Shown here piece after piece: positions 9,712 to 19,502 of a stretch of DNA of 64,000 nucleotides. The DNA is from Streptomyces chartreusis NRRL 3882. GTDB lineage: Bacteria > Actinomycetota > Actinomycetes > Streptomycetales > Streptomycetaceae. The stretch is from assembly GCF_900236475.1 (NCBI RefSeq), contig NZ_LT963352.1, positions 3,162,001-3,226,000 of the forward strand, in the 5' to 3' direction. Under the pieces are notes generated by a model. It had not been told where the DNA came from. It made no database searches and saw only the letters and a list, made by a program, of their open reading frames with translations. Position 1 is the first letter of the stretch; the number at the start of each line of letters is the position of its first letter. The position numbers and the translations under genes were made by a program.

Positions 9712-9830
9712 TACGGCACCCGCACGGCCGTACGCTGTTCAGCCTGACGCGTCCGTATATCGGAATCGGGTCGGCGAAGTTGCCTGCGTGTTAACGCAGT
9801 TCGCGGGGGTTTGCGGCGGTGTGCGCCCCG

Positions 9831-10012
9831 GGGTGTCCAGCCGTGGGCGGGCGCCTCGACGGCCGGCGCGTCGACCCACGCGGCAGGTCCCACGTGGAAC
9901 GCGAGGTGGTTGAGCCCGGGCCGCATGCGGTCGTGCTCGGCGGCGTCCACCGCCGATGGCTGTTCGACGACGAGGCACGTCGGCCCGAGGCGCCGGCTGC
10001 GGCCGTGGCCCA
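9831..10012 (-). pseudogene. Decayed VOC-family (glyoxalase-like) gene remnant
   Basis: The 367-base gap between the S9 peptidase and oppF is not empty. In one minus-strand frame it reads RLGPTCLVVEQPSAVDAAEH, then RMRPGLNHLAFHVG and VDAPAVEAPAHGW. From memory these match the C-terminal half of Streptomyces VOC/glyoxalase-like proteins (LVVEQ, RPGLNHLA(L/F)H.G, AHGW). The N-terminal half is absent, the frame loses similarity after HGW, and no start or RBS fits. I read it as a truncated remnant. The rest of the gap (9712-9830) shows nothing I can name. Confidence 0.55.
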
Positions 10013-10030
10013 GGACCGGTCCTCCAATGC

Positions 10031-10068
10031 CGGTTCCCGGCGCCCCATCAGGGCTGCCGGGAACCGGG
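10031..10068 (-). terminator. Terminator of the opp operon
   Basis: Arms ccggttcccggc and gccgggaaccgg (12 bp, perfect) with a partly paired inner loop, 9 bases past the oppF stop on the minus strand. Confidence 0.8.
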
Positions 10069-10077
10069 AGTGGGCGG

Positions 10078-11226
10078 TCAGGCCGCGTGGACCACGTCCT
10101 TCTCCTCGGCGAAGTGGCAGGCCGACTCGTGGGCCGCCGGGGTGTCCTCGCCCTTGAAGCGCTCGGGGACCGCGAGGAGCGGGACCTCCTGGGCGCACTT
10201 GTCCTGGGCCTTCCAGCAGCGGGTGCGGAAGCGGCAGCCCGAGGGCGGGTTGGCCGGGGACGGGACGTCTCCGGTGAGGATGATGCGTTCGCGGCCCTCG
10301 CGGGACTCCGGGTCGGGGACCGGGACCGCGGAGAGCAGGGCCTGCGTGTAGGGGTGGGTCGGGTGGTCGTAGATCTCCGTGTCCGTACCGATCTCGGCCA
10401 TCTTGCCCAGGTACATCACACCCACCCGGTCCGAGATGTGCCGGACGATCGACAGGTCGTGCGCGATGAAGAGGTAGGACAGGTTGAACTCGTCCTGGAG
10501 CTTCTCCATCAGGTTGATGACCTGCGCCTGGACGGACACGTCCAGCGCGGAGACCGGCTCGTCGCAGATGATGATCTCGGGGTTGAGCGCCAGGCCGCGG
10601 GCGATGCCGATGCGCTGGCGCTGACCGCCCGAGAACTGGTGCGGGTACCGGTGGATGTACTCCGGGTTGAGACCGACCACGTCCAGCAGGTCCTGGACCT
10701 TGCGGCGGCGGTCGCCCTTCGGCGCCACCTCGGGGTGGATCTCGAAGGTCTCCCCGATGATGTCGCCCACCGTCATACGGGGGTTGAGCGAGGTGTACGG
10801 GTCCTGGAAGACCATCTGGATGTTGCGGCGGACGGCCTTCAGGGCGCGGCCGGACAGCTTGGTGATGTCCTGGCCCTTGTAGAAGATCTCGCCCGCGGTC
10901 GCCGTCTCCAGCATCATCAGCAGCTTGGCGACCGTGGACTTGCCGCAACCGGACTCGCCCACGATGCCGAGCGTCTCGCCCTGGTACAGGTCGAAGGAGA
11001 CCCCGTCCACGGCCTTGACCGCGCCGATCTGACGCTTCAGCAGGATGCCCTGGGTCAGCGGGAAGTGCTTCACCAGGTTGCGCACCTGGAGGATCGGCTC
11101 ACCGCGCTCGACCGGTGCCTCGATCGCGGCCACGGCCTCCTCGTCGGTGGCCGCGTCGACCGTCTCGACCTCGGTGACGTTGGGGGTGGCGTCCATGGAC
11201 TCGTCCGTCTTCTCCAGGTCAGCCAT
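10078..11226 (-). CDS. oppF: Oligopeptide ABC transporter ATP-binding protein OppF
   Basis: 382 residues. Walker A is GESGCGKST, signature FSGGQRQRIGIARGLA, Walker B IIICDEPVSALDVSVQAQ. An N-terminal acidic extension of about 45 residues precedes the ATPase. The C-terminal Opp/Dpp domain has the conserved cysteines (SGCRFRTRCWKAQDKC and ESACHF), which in related peptide-importer ATPases hold an iron-sulfur cluster; that assignment is from family knowledge. It is last of the five-gene operon and overlaps oppD by 8 bases. The symbol is by operon position. Confidence 0.92.
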   Translation of the reverse strand: MADLEKTDESMDATPNVTEVETVDAATDEEAVAAIEAPVERGEPILQVRNLVKHFPLTQGILLKRQIGAVKAVDGVSFDLYQGETLGIVGESGCGKSTVAKLLMMLETATAGEIFYKGQDITKLSGRALKAVRRNIQMVFQDPYTSLNPRMTVGDIIGETFEIHPEVAPKGDRRRKVQDLLDVVGLNPEYIHRYPHQFSGGQRQRIGIARGLALNPEIIICDEPVSALDVSVQAQVINLMEKLQDEFNLSYLFIAHDLSIVRHISDRVGVMYLGKMAEIGTDTEIYDHPTHPYTQALLSAVPVPDPESREGRERIILTGDVPSPANPPSGCRFRTRCWKAQDKCAQEVPLLAVPERFKGEDTPAAHESACHFAEEKDVVHAA

Positions 11227-12277
11227 GGATCGTCTCCTTCCAGAAGTGGCACGCGCTGCCGCGGCCGACCAGCTCGCCGCCGTCCCGCTCGGTGACCGGG
11301 TGCAGCGGCGGGACCTCCGTACGGCAGATGTCCTGCGCCTTCGGGCAACGCGGGTTGAAGGCGCAACCGGACGGGATGCGGGTCAGGTTGGGCGGCAGGC
11401 CCTTGATCGCGTACAGGTCCTGGCCCTTCTGGTCCAGGCGCGGGATCGAGTCGAGCAGACCCTTGGTGTAGGGGTGCGCGGGCCGCTTGTAGAGCTCGTG
11501 CACCGGGGCGGTCTCCACGATCCGGCCCGCGTACATCACCGCGATCTTGTCCGCGACGTCGGCGACGACGCCGAGGTCGTGGGTGATCAGGATCAGGCCC
11601 ATGTTGTACTCGCGCTGGAGCTCCGCGAGCAGGTCCATGACCTGCGCCTGGACCGTCACGTCGAGGGCCGTGGTCGGCTCGTCGGCGATGATCAGGTCCG
11701 GCTCCAGGGCGAGCGCCATCGCGATCATGATGCGCTGGCGCATACCGCCGGAGAACTGGTGCGGATAGTCGCCGACGCGCTCCCTCGCGGCCGGGATCTT
11801 CACGCGGTCCATCAGCTCGATCGCCTTGGCCTTGGCGTCCTTCTTGCTCAGGCCCTGGTGGACGCGGAACATCTCGCCGAGCTGGTAGCCGACGGACAGC
11901 ACCGGGTTCAGCGCGGAGAGCGCGTCCTGGAAGATCATCGCGATCTTGCTGCCGCGGATCTTGCGCCGGGCGTCGCCCGACATGGTGAGCATGTCCTCGC
12001 CCCGGTACAGGATCTGGCCCTTGGGGATCCGCCCGGGCGGCATGTCGAGGATGCCCATGATCGCCTGGGCGGTCACGGACTTGCCGGAGCCGGACTCACC
12101 GAGCACGGCGAGGGTCTCGCCGGAGCTCACGGTGTAGTTGACGCCGTTGACGGCCTTGGCCACGCCGTCGCGGGTGTGGAACTCGACGTGCAGGTCGCGC
12201 ACTTCGAGCAGGGGAACGTCGCCGCCGGCCGCGCCTCGCGGCTCGGGCACGTTACGGGTCTCTTCGATGGTGGTCAC
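11219..12277 (-). CDS. oppD: Oligopeptide ABC transporter ATP-binding protein OppD
   Basis: 352 residues. Walker A is GESGSGKSVT, signature FSGGMRQRIMIAMALA, Walker B LIIADEPTTALDVTVQAQ, then the C-terminal oligopeptide domain with SGCAFNPRCPKAQDIC and GSACHF. It pairs with OppF as the two nucleotide-binding subunits energising peptide import. It starts 11 bases after the oppC stop and overlaps oppF, so the operon is translationally coupled. Confidence 0.93.
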   Translation of the reverse strand: MTTIEETRNVPEPRGAAGGDVPLLEVRDLHVEFHTRDGVAKAVNGVNYTVSSGETLAVLGESGSGKSVTAQAIMGILDMPPGRIPKGQILYRGEDMLTMSGDARRKIRGSKIAMIFQDALSALNPVLSVGYQLGEMFRVHQGLSKKDAKAKAIELMDRVKIPAARERVGDYPHQFSGGMRQRIMIAMALALEPDLIIADEPTTALDVTVQAQVMDLLAELQREYNMGLILITHDLGVVADVADKIAVMYAGRIVETAPVHELYKRPAHPYTKGLLDSIPRLDQKGQDLYAIKGLPPNLTRIPSGCAFNPRCPKAQDICRTEVPPLHPVTERDGGELVGRGSACHFWKETIHG

Positions 12278-12288
12278 GTACGCCCTCC

Positions 12289-13257
12289 TCAGCGCAGCTT
12301 CGGGTCAAGGGCGTCGCGCACCGCGTCGCCGAGCATGATGAACGCGAAGACCGTGAGGCTGAGCATGCCCGCCGGGAACAGCAGCGTGTGCGGGTTGTCC
12401 CGGATCACCTTGCTGCCCTCGGAGATGTCGATGCCCCACGAGATCGTCGGGTCGCTGAGGCCGAGACCGAGGAACGACAGCGTCGCCTCCGCGGAGATGT
12501 AACCGCCGAGGGCGATCGTGGCCACGACGATGGTCGGCGCGATGGCGTTCGGCATCACGTGGCGGAACAGGATCCGCGGGGTGCCGGCGCCGAGTGCCCG
12601 GGCCGCCGTCACGTAGTCCGCCTGCTTGGCCGTGATGACCGAGCTGCGGGTGACCCGGGCGATCGAGGTCCAGCCCAGCGAGGCCAGGGCCAGGATGACC
12701 ACGTACACCTTGCGCTCGGTGAAGGCGTTCAGCACGACCATCGTGCCGAGCAGGAACGGCAGGCCGAAGAAGATGTCGACGATCCGGGAGATCACCGAGT
12801 CGATCCAGCCGCCGAAGTAGCCCGCCAGCATGCCGAGCAGTCCGCCGAGGAACGTGACGGCGGCGGTCACGCCGACGCCCACGAGGATGGAGGCGCGGGT
12901 GCCGTGGATGACGCGGGCGTAGATGGAGCGGCCCTGCTGGTCGTAGCCGAACCAGTCGGGCTGGAAGAAGTGCCCCAGTTCCGGCTTGCCCAGGTAGTGG
13001 TGGACGAGGTCGCCGTCGCGCGGGTCGACGCTGGTGAACCAGCCGGGGAAGGCGGCGATCACCAGCAGCAGGAGCAGCAGCACCGAGGAGATCCAGAACA
13101 TGGGCCGGTGCCGCAGGTCGTACCAGGCGTCGCCCCACAGGGAGCGCGGCTTGTCGCTCTTCTTGCCGCTCTCCTTGGCGGGGACGTCGACGGCCGGCGG
13201 TGCCACGGCGTCCACGGCCGCGGAGTCGGTGGTCTGGGCCTTGGTCACGTCAGGCAT
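12289..13257 (-). CDS. oppC: Oligopeptide ABC transporter permease OppC
   Basis: 322 residues. A charged N-terminal tail of about 45 residues (AKESGKKSDKPRSLWGDAW) precedes the first membrane helix, then the periplasmic-type loop characteristic of OppC (HYLGKPELGHFFQPDWFGYD, DQQGRSIYARVIHGTRAS). The EAA-type cytoplasmic loop is AARALGAGTPRILFRHVMPN. Five or six helices in total. It overlaps the end of oppB by 8 bases and forms the membrane channel with it. Confidence 0.92.
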   Translation of the reverse strand: MPDVTKAQTTDSAAVDAVAPPAVDVPAKESGKKSDKPRSLWGDAWYDLRHRPMFWISSVLLLLLLVIAAFPGWFTSVDPRDGDLVHHYLGKPELGHFFQPDWFGYDQQGRSIYARVIHGTRASILVGVGVTAAVTFLGGLLGMLAGYFGGWIDSVISRIVDIFFGLPFLLGTMVVLNAFTERKVYVVILALASLGWTSIARVTRSSVITAKQADYVTAARALGAGTPRILFRHVMPNAIAPTIVVATIALGGYISAEATLSFLGLGLSDPTISWGIDISEGSKVIRDNPHTLLFPAGMLSLTVFAFIMLGDAVRDALDPKLR

Positions 13258-14176
13258 ACCGGATCCTCGGGTCCAGGACCGCGTACAGCAGGTCGATGAG
13301 CAGGTTGATCAGGAGGATGACGAGGACGAGCACCGTCACCACACCCGTGACCGTCGAGCCCTCGCTCGTCTGGATCGCCCTGTAGAGGAGGTTGCCGACA
13401 CCCTGGATGTTGAAGATGCCCTCGGTGATGACCGCGCCGCCGATGAAGCCGCCGACGTCGGTGCCGACGAAGGTGACCACGGGGATCAGCGAGTTGCGCA
13501 GCAGGTGGACACCGATGATGCGGCGCCGGGGCAGGCCCTTGGCGAGCGCGGTGCGCATGTAGTCGGCCCGCAGGTTCTCGGCGAAGGTCGTCCGGGTCAG
13601 CCGGGCCACGTACGCCATGGACAGCATGGCGAGGACGAAGGCCGGCAGGAACAACTGCGAGAAGTCCGTGGAGTCCTGGACGTTGGGCGGCAGCCAGCCG
13701 AGTTCGTCCGCGAAGATGAACCGGGCGATGAAGCCGAGGACGAACACCGGGATGGAGATCACCGTCAGGGTGAAGACCAGCACACCGGTGTCGGCGGCCT
13801 TGCCGGCCCTCAGACCGGCCCAGGCGCCGAGGCCCACACCGATGACGATCTCGATGGTGATGGCCAGCAGCGTCAGCCGCAGCGTCACCGGGAAGGCCTC
13901 GGACATGAGCTCGGTGACCGGACGGCCGGCGAGGTTCTTGCCGAAGTCTCCCTGGAGGAGATTCCACATGTAGTGGACGTACTGTTCGAGGACGGGCTTG
14001 TCGAAGCCGTACTCGCGCTTGATCTGCGCGATCTGTGCGGGATCGGGAGCCTTGTCCCCGTAGATGGCCCGGACCGGGTCGCCCGGCAGGATGTGGACCA
14101 TCAAGAAGATCAACAGAGTTGTCCCGATGAAGATCGGGATCATCTGGAGCAGTCGCCTGGCGGCGTAGCGCCCCAT
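13250..14176 (-). CDS. oppB: Oligopeptide ABC transporter permease OppB
   Basis: 308 residues, the normal OppB length. The first helix, MGRYAARRLLQMIPIFIGTT, is the standard start of the family. LPGDPVRAIYG follows, and the EAA loop is TALAKGLPRRRIIGVHLLRN. I chose ATG 14176 because ggagg lies six bases before it; a longer frame to 14218 adds a charged leader without an RBS. It starts 146 bases downstream of oppA. No hairpin terminator is obvious between them, so readthrough from oppA is expected. Confidence 0.92.
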   Translation of the reverse strand: MGRYAARRLLQMIPIFIGTTLLIFLMVHILPGDPVRAIYGDKAPDPAQIAQIKREYGFDKPVLEQYVHYMWNLLQGDFGKNLAGRPVTELMSEAFPVTLRLTLLAITIEIVIGVGLGAWAGLRAGKAADTGVLVFTLTVISIPVFVLGFIARFIFADELGWLPPNVQDSTDFSQLFLPAFVLAMLSMAYVARLTRTTFAENLRADYMRTALAKGLPRRRIIGVHLLRNSLIPVVTFVGTDVGGFIGGAVITEGIFNIQGVGNLLYRAIQTSEGSTVTGVVTVLVLVILLINLLIDLLYAVLDPRIRYA

Positions 14177-14322
14177 CTTGCGCCTCCATGCCGTGAGGGG
14201 TCGGCGAGGCCTGCGCACTCATCTACCGCAGGTGAGGGGGTGAGGTGGAGGCCTGTGCCTACGGGCCGGTGCCGCCGCTCCCCTTTTTCCGGGAGGGGCG
14301 GCACCGGCCTGCGGTCGTCTTC

Positions 14323-15963
14323 TTACTTCTGCTTGACCTGGATCGAGTCGAAGATCGGGTCACCGTCCTGGCCGTACTTGATCTTGCCCAGGATGTTGGT
14401 GGACTGACCGCTGTTGACCTTGTAGAACCAGAGCGGGATCGCCGGCATGTCCTTGGCGAGGAGCTGCTCCGCGTCCTGGTACAGCTTCACGGTCTCGTCG
14501 ATCGAGCCGGCCTTGTCCGCCTCGGAGCTCAGCTTGTCGAACTCCTTGTTGGAGTAACCGCTGGTGTTACCGGCCGACGTGGTGCCGTACAGGTCGCGCA
14601 TGAAGTTCGAGTTGACCGGGTAGTCGAGCACCCAGCCACCGCGGTACATGGACTTGACCTCGTGGGCGTCACGGGCGTCGAGGTCGGCCTGGAAGGTCGC
14701 CTTCGGGTCGCCGGTGCACTCCACGCCGGTGGACTTGCGGATCGAGTTGCAGACCGCGTCGACCCACGGCTTGTGGTCCTGGTCGGCGTTGTACTGGATC
14801 TGGATCTTGTTGCCCGGGACGCCGCCACCCTCCTGGATGAGCTTCTTGGCCTGGGCCGGGTCGAACTTGACGACGTCGCCGAGCGCGCCCTTCTTGTAGC
14901 CGAGGACGCCGGGGGCGACGTAGGAGTCGGCCGGGGTACGCGTGCCCTGGAGGACCGTCTTGGTGATCGTCTGGCGGTCGATCGCCATGGACAGACCCTG
15001 GATGACCTTGGGGTCGATGTCCTTGAACTGCTTGGTGTAGAACGCCGGGACGATCGACTGGACGGCCGAGTACGGCTGGTCGATCGCGCGGTCGCCGAGG
15101 TCCGTCTTGTAGCTGGCCAGCGCGGTGGTCGGGACCTGCTCGATCCAGTCCACGTTGTTGGAGCGCAGGTCCGAGTAGGCGGCGTCGGCGGTCGTGTAGT
15201 TCTTGAAGTCGATGCCGCCGTTCTTGGCCGCGTTCGGACCCTTGTAGTCCGCGAACTTGCGGACCTTGATGAGCTTGTTGTGCTCCCAGGAGACGAACTT
15301 GTACGGGCCGTTGCCGACCGGCTTCTCGCCGAAGCCCTTCGGGTCCTTGAAGAAGGCCTCGGGCAGCGGCGCCCACACGTCGTAGCCCAGCTTGTACGCG
15401 AAGTACGAGACCGGCTGCGTCAGCTTGATGGTGAAGGTGTTGTCGTCGACGACCTTCAGGCCCGACATCTTGTCGGTCTTCGGCTCACCCTTCTCCGGGT
15501 GCACGTCCGCGAAGCCCACGATGTCGGAGAACCAGCTGGAGTTGGTCTGGTTGTTCTTGATGTTGGCGGACCAGTTCCAGGAGTCCACGTAGGACTTGGC
15601 GGTGACCGGGGTGCCGTCGTGGAACTTCCAGCCCGGCTTGAGCTTCACGGTCCACTCGGACGAGTCGTCGTTCGGCGTGACCGACTCGGCGTTGACGTAC
15701 TCGAGCTTGCCGGTGCCGGGCTCGTAGTCGACCAGGCCGGCGAAGATCGTGCGCAGGACACGGCTGCCCTGGCTCTCCTTGGCGTTGGCCGGCTGGAGCG
15801 GGTTCTGGGGTTCGCTCAGCTGCGCAGTGACGATGCCGTTCGGGTCGGCCTTCCCCTTGTTCATGTCGTCGCCGGCACTGTCGTCGCCGCCGCCGCAGGC
15901 GGTGGCGGCCAGGGCGACGACTATCGCCCCCGCGACCCACTTGGCGCTCTTGGCACCGCGCAT
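14323..15963 (-). CDS. oppA: Oligopeptide-binding lipoprotein OppA
   Basis: A family 5 extracellular solute-binding protein of 546 residues that delivers peptides to the OppBC channel. The signal peptide ends in the lipobox LAATAC (Cys about 23), followed by a Gly/Asp-rich linker, so it is membrane-anchored outside the cell. Conserved family sequence includes LEYVNAESVTPNDDSSEWTV and WKFHDGTPVTAKSYVDSWN. The RBS taggagg precedes ATG 15963. It is the first gene of the operon SBP-permease-permease-ATPase-ATPase. This order differs from the bldK operon, which as I recall begins with a permease. Confidence 0.93.
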   Translation of the reverse strand: MRGAKSAKWVAGAIVVALAATACGGGDDSAGDDMNKGKADPNGIVTAQLSEPQNPLQPANAKESQGSRVLRTIFAGLVDYEPGTGKLEYVNAESVTPNDDSSEWTVKLKPGWKFHDGTPVTAKSYVDSWNWSANIKNNQTNSSWFSDIVGFADVHPEKGEPKTDKMSGLKVVDDNTFTIKLTQPVSYFAYKLGYDVWAPLPEAFFKDPKGFGEKPVGNGPYKFVSWEHNKLIKVRKFADYKGPNAAKNGGIDFKNYTTADAAYSDLRSNNVDWIEQVPTTALASYKTDLGDRAIDQPYSAVQSIVPAFYTKQFKDIDPKVIQGLSMAIDRQTITKTVLQGTRTPADSYVAPGVLGYKKGALGDVVKFDPAQAKKLIQEGGGVPGNKIQIQYNADQDHKPWVDAVCNSIRKSTGVECTGDPKATFQADLDARDAHEVKSMYRGGWVLDYPVNSNFMRDLYGTTSAGNTSGYSNKEFDKLSSEADKAGSIDETVKLYQDAEQLLAKDMPAIPLWFYKVNSGQSTNILGKIKYGQDGDPIFDSIQVKQK

Positions 15964-16522
15964 GGGTTCCTCCTATGAAGTCATTGGTTCACCGCAAAGG
16001 GAGCACAGGACAGATCACCGCCACCGCCCGTCGCCGGTGCCGGATTTCGTCAGGTGCCCCCGCGCTCGTGAGTCGGCGCCGCCTCCAGCGCATGACCCGT
16101 TCATCCGAGCTCTACGCGCCTAACTATCTGCCATGCGCCAGGAGCGAACCACACTCTCGAGGTCTCGGTTCGATCACAGCTCGCGCCTACTTCTTCCAAA
16201 ATCCGGACAAAGGGTTTGGTGAAAGATCCCTGCGAAACGGACTTGTTACACATCTATCGGTGGCGCGTGTCCGCATTCCGGACGCGAGAATGAGATATAC
16301 CGCTTGCGGCTGCCGTGGCTGCCGTGCAGGCTGCCACCGGTGGCTGTCGCGCACTCGTCGCGCGCTCAAGAGGCCTCCACCGCAAGGCCGTTGTACGGGC
16401 CTGTGCGCGGGCAGAGCGCGGCACTTCCGCAGCAGGGTAGTGCGAACGGGGCGCTCCGGACGGCCGTCCCCGGCAAATCGAGGGTTTTCCCTAACCCTTC
16501 CCTTCGCGTTCCCTCCGCTTTA
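15964..16522. other. Long intergenic region upstream of oppA, no gene seen
   Basis: About 560 bases between oppA (leftward) and the typA terminator. It is less GC-rich than its neighbours and contains stop codons in all frames. It must hold the opp operon promoter. I see a small inverted repeat gtccg-cattc-cggac at 16269-16283, and on either side of 16320 a cluster of direct repeats of the type gctgccgtg. No open frame there looks like a protein and no RNA gene is recognisable. The length suggests regulated expression or a long leader. Confidence 0.5.
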
Positions 16523-16567
16523 CGACGACACCGGGCACCCCGCGAGGCGGGGTGCCCGGTGTCGTCG
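16523..16567 (-). terminator. Terminator of typA
   Basis: A 21-bp perfect stem (left arm 16523-16543, right arm 16547-16567) with a 3-base loop, core gggcaccccgc / gcggggtgccc. It ends 12 bases before the typA stop codon position on the minus strand. Confidence 0.9.
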
Positions 16568-16578
16568 AACGGCAGGTG

Positions 16579-18486
<1,908 letters not shown>

Positions 18487-18673
18487 ATTGAGGCGTACTC
18501 CCGGAGTGGTGAGGAATGCCCTGCGCGTACGTCGGTGGTGCGCGGGCCCTGCCGGGCTCAACATGCCACGGCCTCACCCCATGGTACGGGTCCGCTACCG
18601 CTGGGGTGAGCCGGGATACGTCGGTGCAGGTCAGGGTCTTGCTGTGTGGTGCTCGGCGTCGGTGCCGGGGCCT

Positions 18674-18746
18674 GCTGGGGGCTGCCACCCCCAGAGCCCC
18701 GCTTCGGCCCTGAACGGGCCTCGTCCTCAAGCGCCGGACGGGCTGG
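18674..18746. repeat. Dispersed Streptomyces intergenic repeat (CGCCGGACGGGCTG type)
   Basis: The segment runs gctgggggctgccaccccca, then cgcttcggccctgaacgggc, then cctcaagcgccggacgggct. From memory this matches an element found in many copies between genes in Streptomyces genomes (consensus around TCCTCAAACGCCGGACGGGCTG). It lies between typA and the lipoprotein gene. Its right end overlaps the last codons of the lipoprotein, whose C-terminus PSPSGA plus stop is read from it. Copy number cannot be checked here. Confidence 0.6.
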
Positions 18747-19404
18747 GAGTGCCAGACCTGGCCTGTCCGCAAGCGTGCTGGGCGGCCTCCCGTGCCAGAG
18801 CCGAGTCCGGGCGCTCGTCGCAGTCGGCCACGCCGGCGAGATCGACCGTCCAGTTCCGGGCCCGGCCGGAGACGGTCCTGCCGTCCGGGCAGGTGTAGCG
18901 GAAGTCCGCCGACACCTCCCGCACACCGGCGTACCGGTAGAACTCGCCCGCCGCGCGGGGCGAGATGCGGTCGTCGTCGAGTCTCGGGGCCGGTTGCCGG
19001 ACGTCGGTGAAGGCCCAGGTGTCCCCGCCCGCCTCCGCCAATGCGGGGGCGTCGGAGTCGATCTCGCCGGTCTTCCTGCCGAGCGAGAAGAGGATCTCCG
19101 CGGCGGACGGGGCCGGTCCGTTTTCGGCGCGTACCGAGGGGCTCGGGGTGTACACCCGCCGCATCGGGTTGCGCCGTGCGCCCCCGCCCGCCCCGAGCCG
19201 CTCCGGGTCGGAGATCCCGGTCAGCCGGTCGCGCGTGGTGACGTGGGACCAGCCGAAGGTGCCGTTGGCGCAGGCCGCTGCGGTGGGCCTGCCGGCCTTG
19301 TGGTCCTGGGCGGCCCCGCCGTCACCCGTGCACGCCGTCAGCCCTGTCATCAGCACGCCGATGACCAGCCCGGCCGCGTGGGCCCGCCGTACCGTGCCGC
19401 GCAT
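18727..19404 (-). CDS. Predicted lipoprotein, function unknown
   Basis: 225 residues. ATG 19404 follows the RBS gaggag. A basic n-region (RRAH) and the hydrophobic stretch GLVIGVLMTGLTAC form a lipoprotein signal with lipobox LTAC (Cys about 23). The mature part has the pairs of cysteines AAACANGTFGWSHV and TCPDGRTV / ADCDE, possibly disulfides. GEFYRYAGVREVSADFRYTC may be a beta-rich ligand region. I do not recognise the family. It lies downstream of a solute-binding protein but is separated from it by a strong terminator, so it has its own promoter. The last six residues come from a dispersed repeat. Confidence 0.7.
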   Translation of the reverse strand: MRGTVRRAHAAGLVIGVLMTGLTACTGDGGAAQDHKAGRPTAAACANGTFGWSHVTTRDRLTGISDPERLGAGGGARRNPMRRVYTPSPSVRAENGPAPSAAEILFSLGRKTGEIDSDAPALAEAGGDTWAFTDVRQPAPRLDDDRISPRAAGEFYRYAGVREVSADFRYTCPDGRTVSGRARNWTVDLAGVADCDERPDSALAREAAQHACGQARSGTPSPSGA

Positions 19405-19433
19405 TCGCCGGCTCCTCTTCCCCCGTGCACGAA

Positions 19434-19487
19434 CGCCCGGCGCCCGCACCATGATCACTGCTGGGTTCATGGTGCGGGCGCCGGGCG
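19434..19487 (-). terminator. Terminator after the second solute-binding protein
   Basis: A perfect 21-bp stem (19434-19454 with 19467-19487) and a 12-base loop, lying between the stop at 19503 and the lipoprotein start at 19404. Confidence 0.9.
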
Positions 19488-19502
19488 GGAACGGCAAAGG
19501 AG

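Noticed and set aside
16187..16369. 60-codon open frame in the gap upstream of oppA
   Set aside because: No RBS, biased Arg/Pro composition, no similarity that I recognise.
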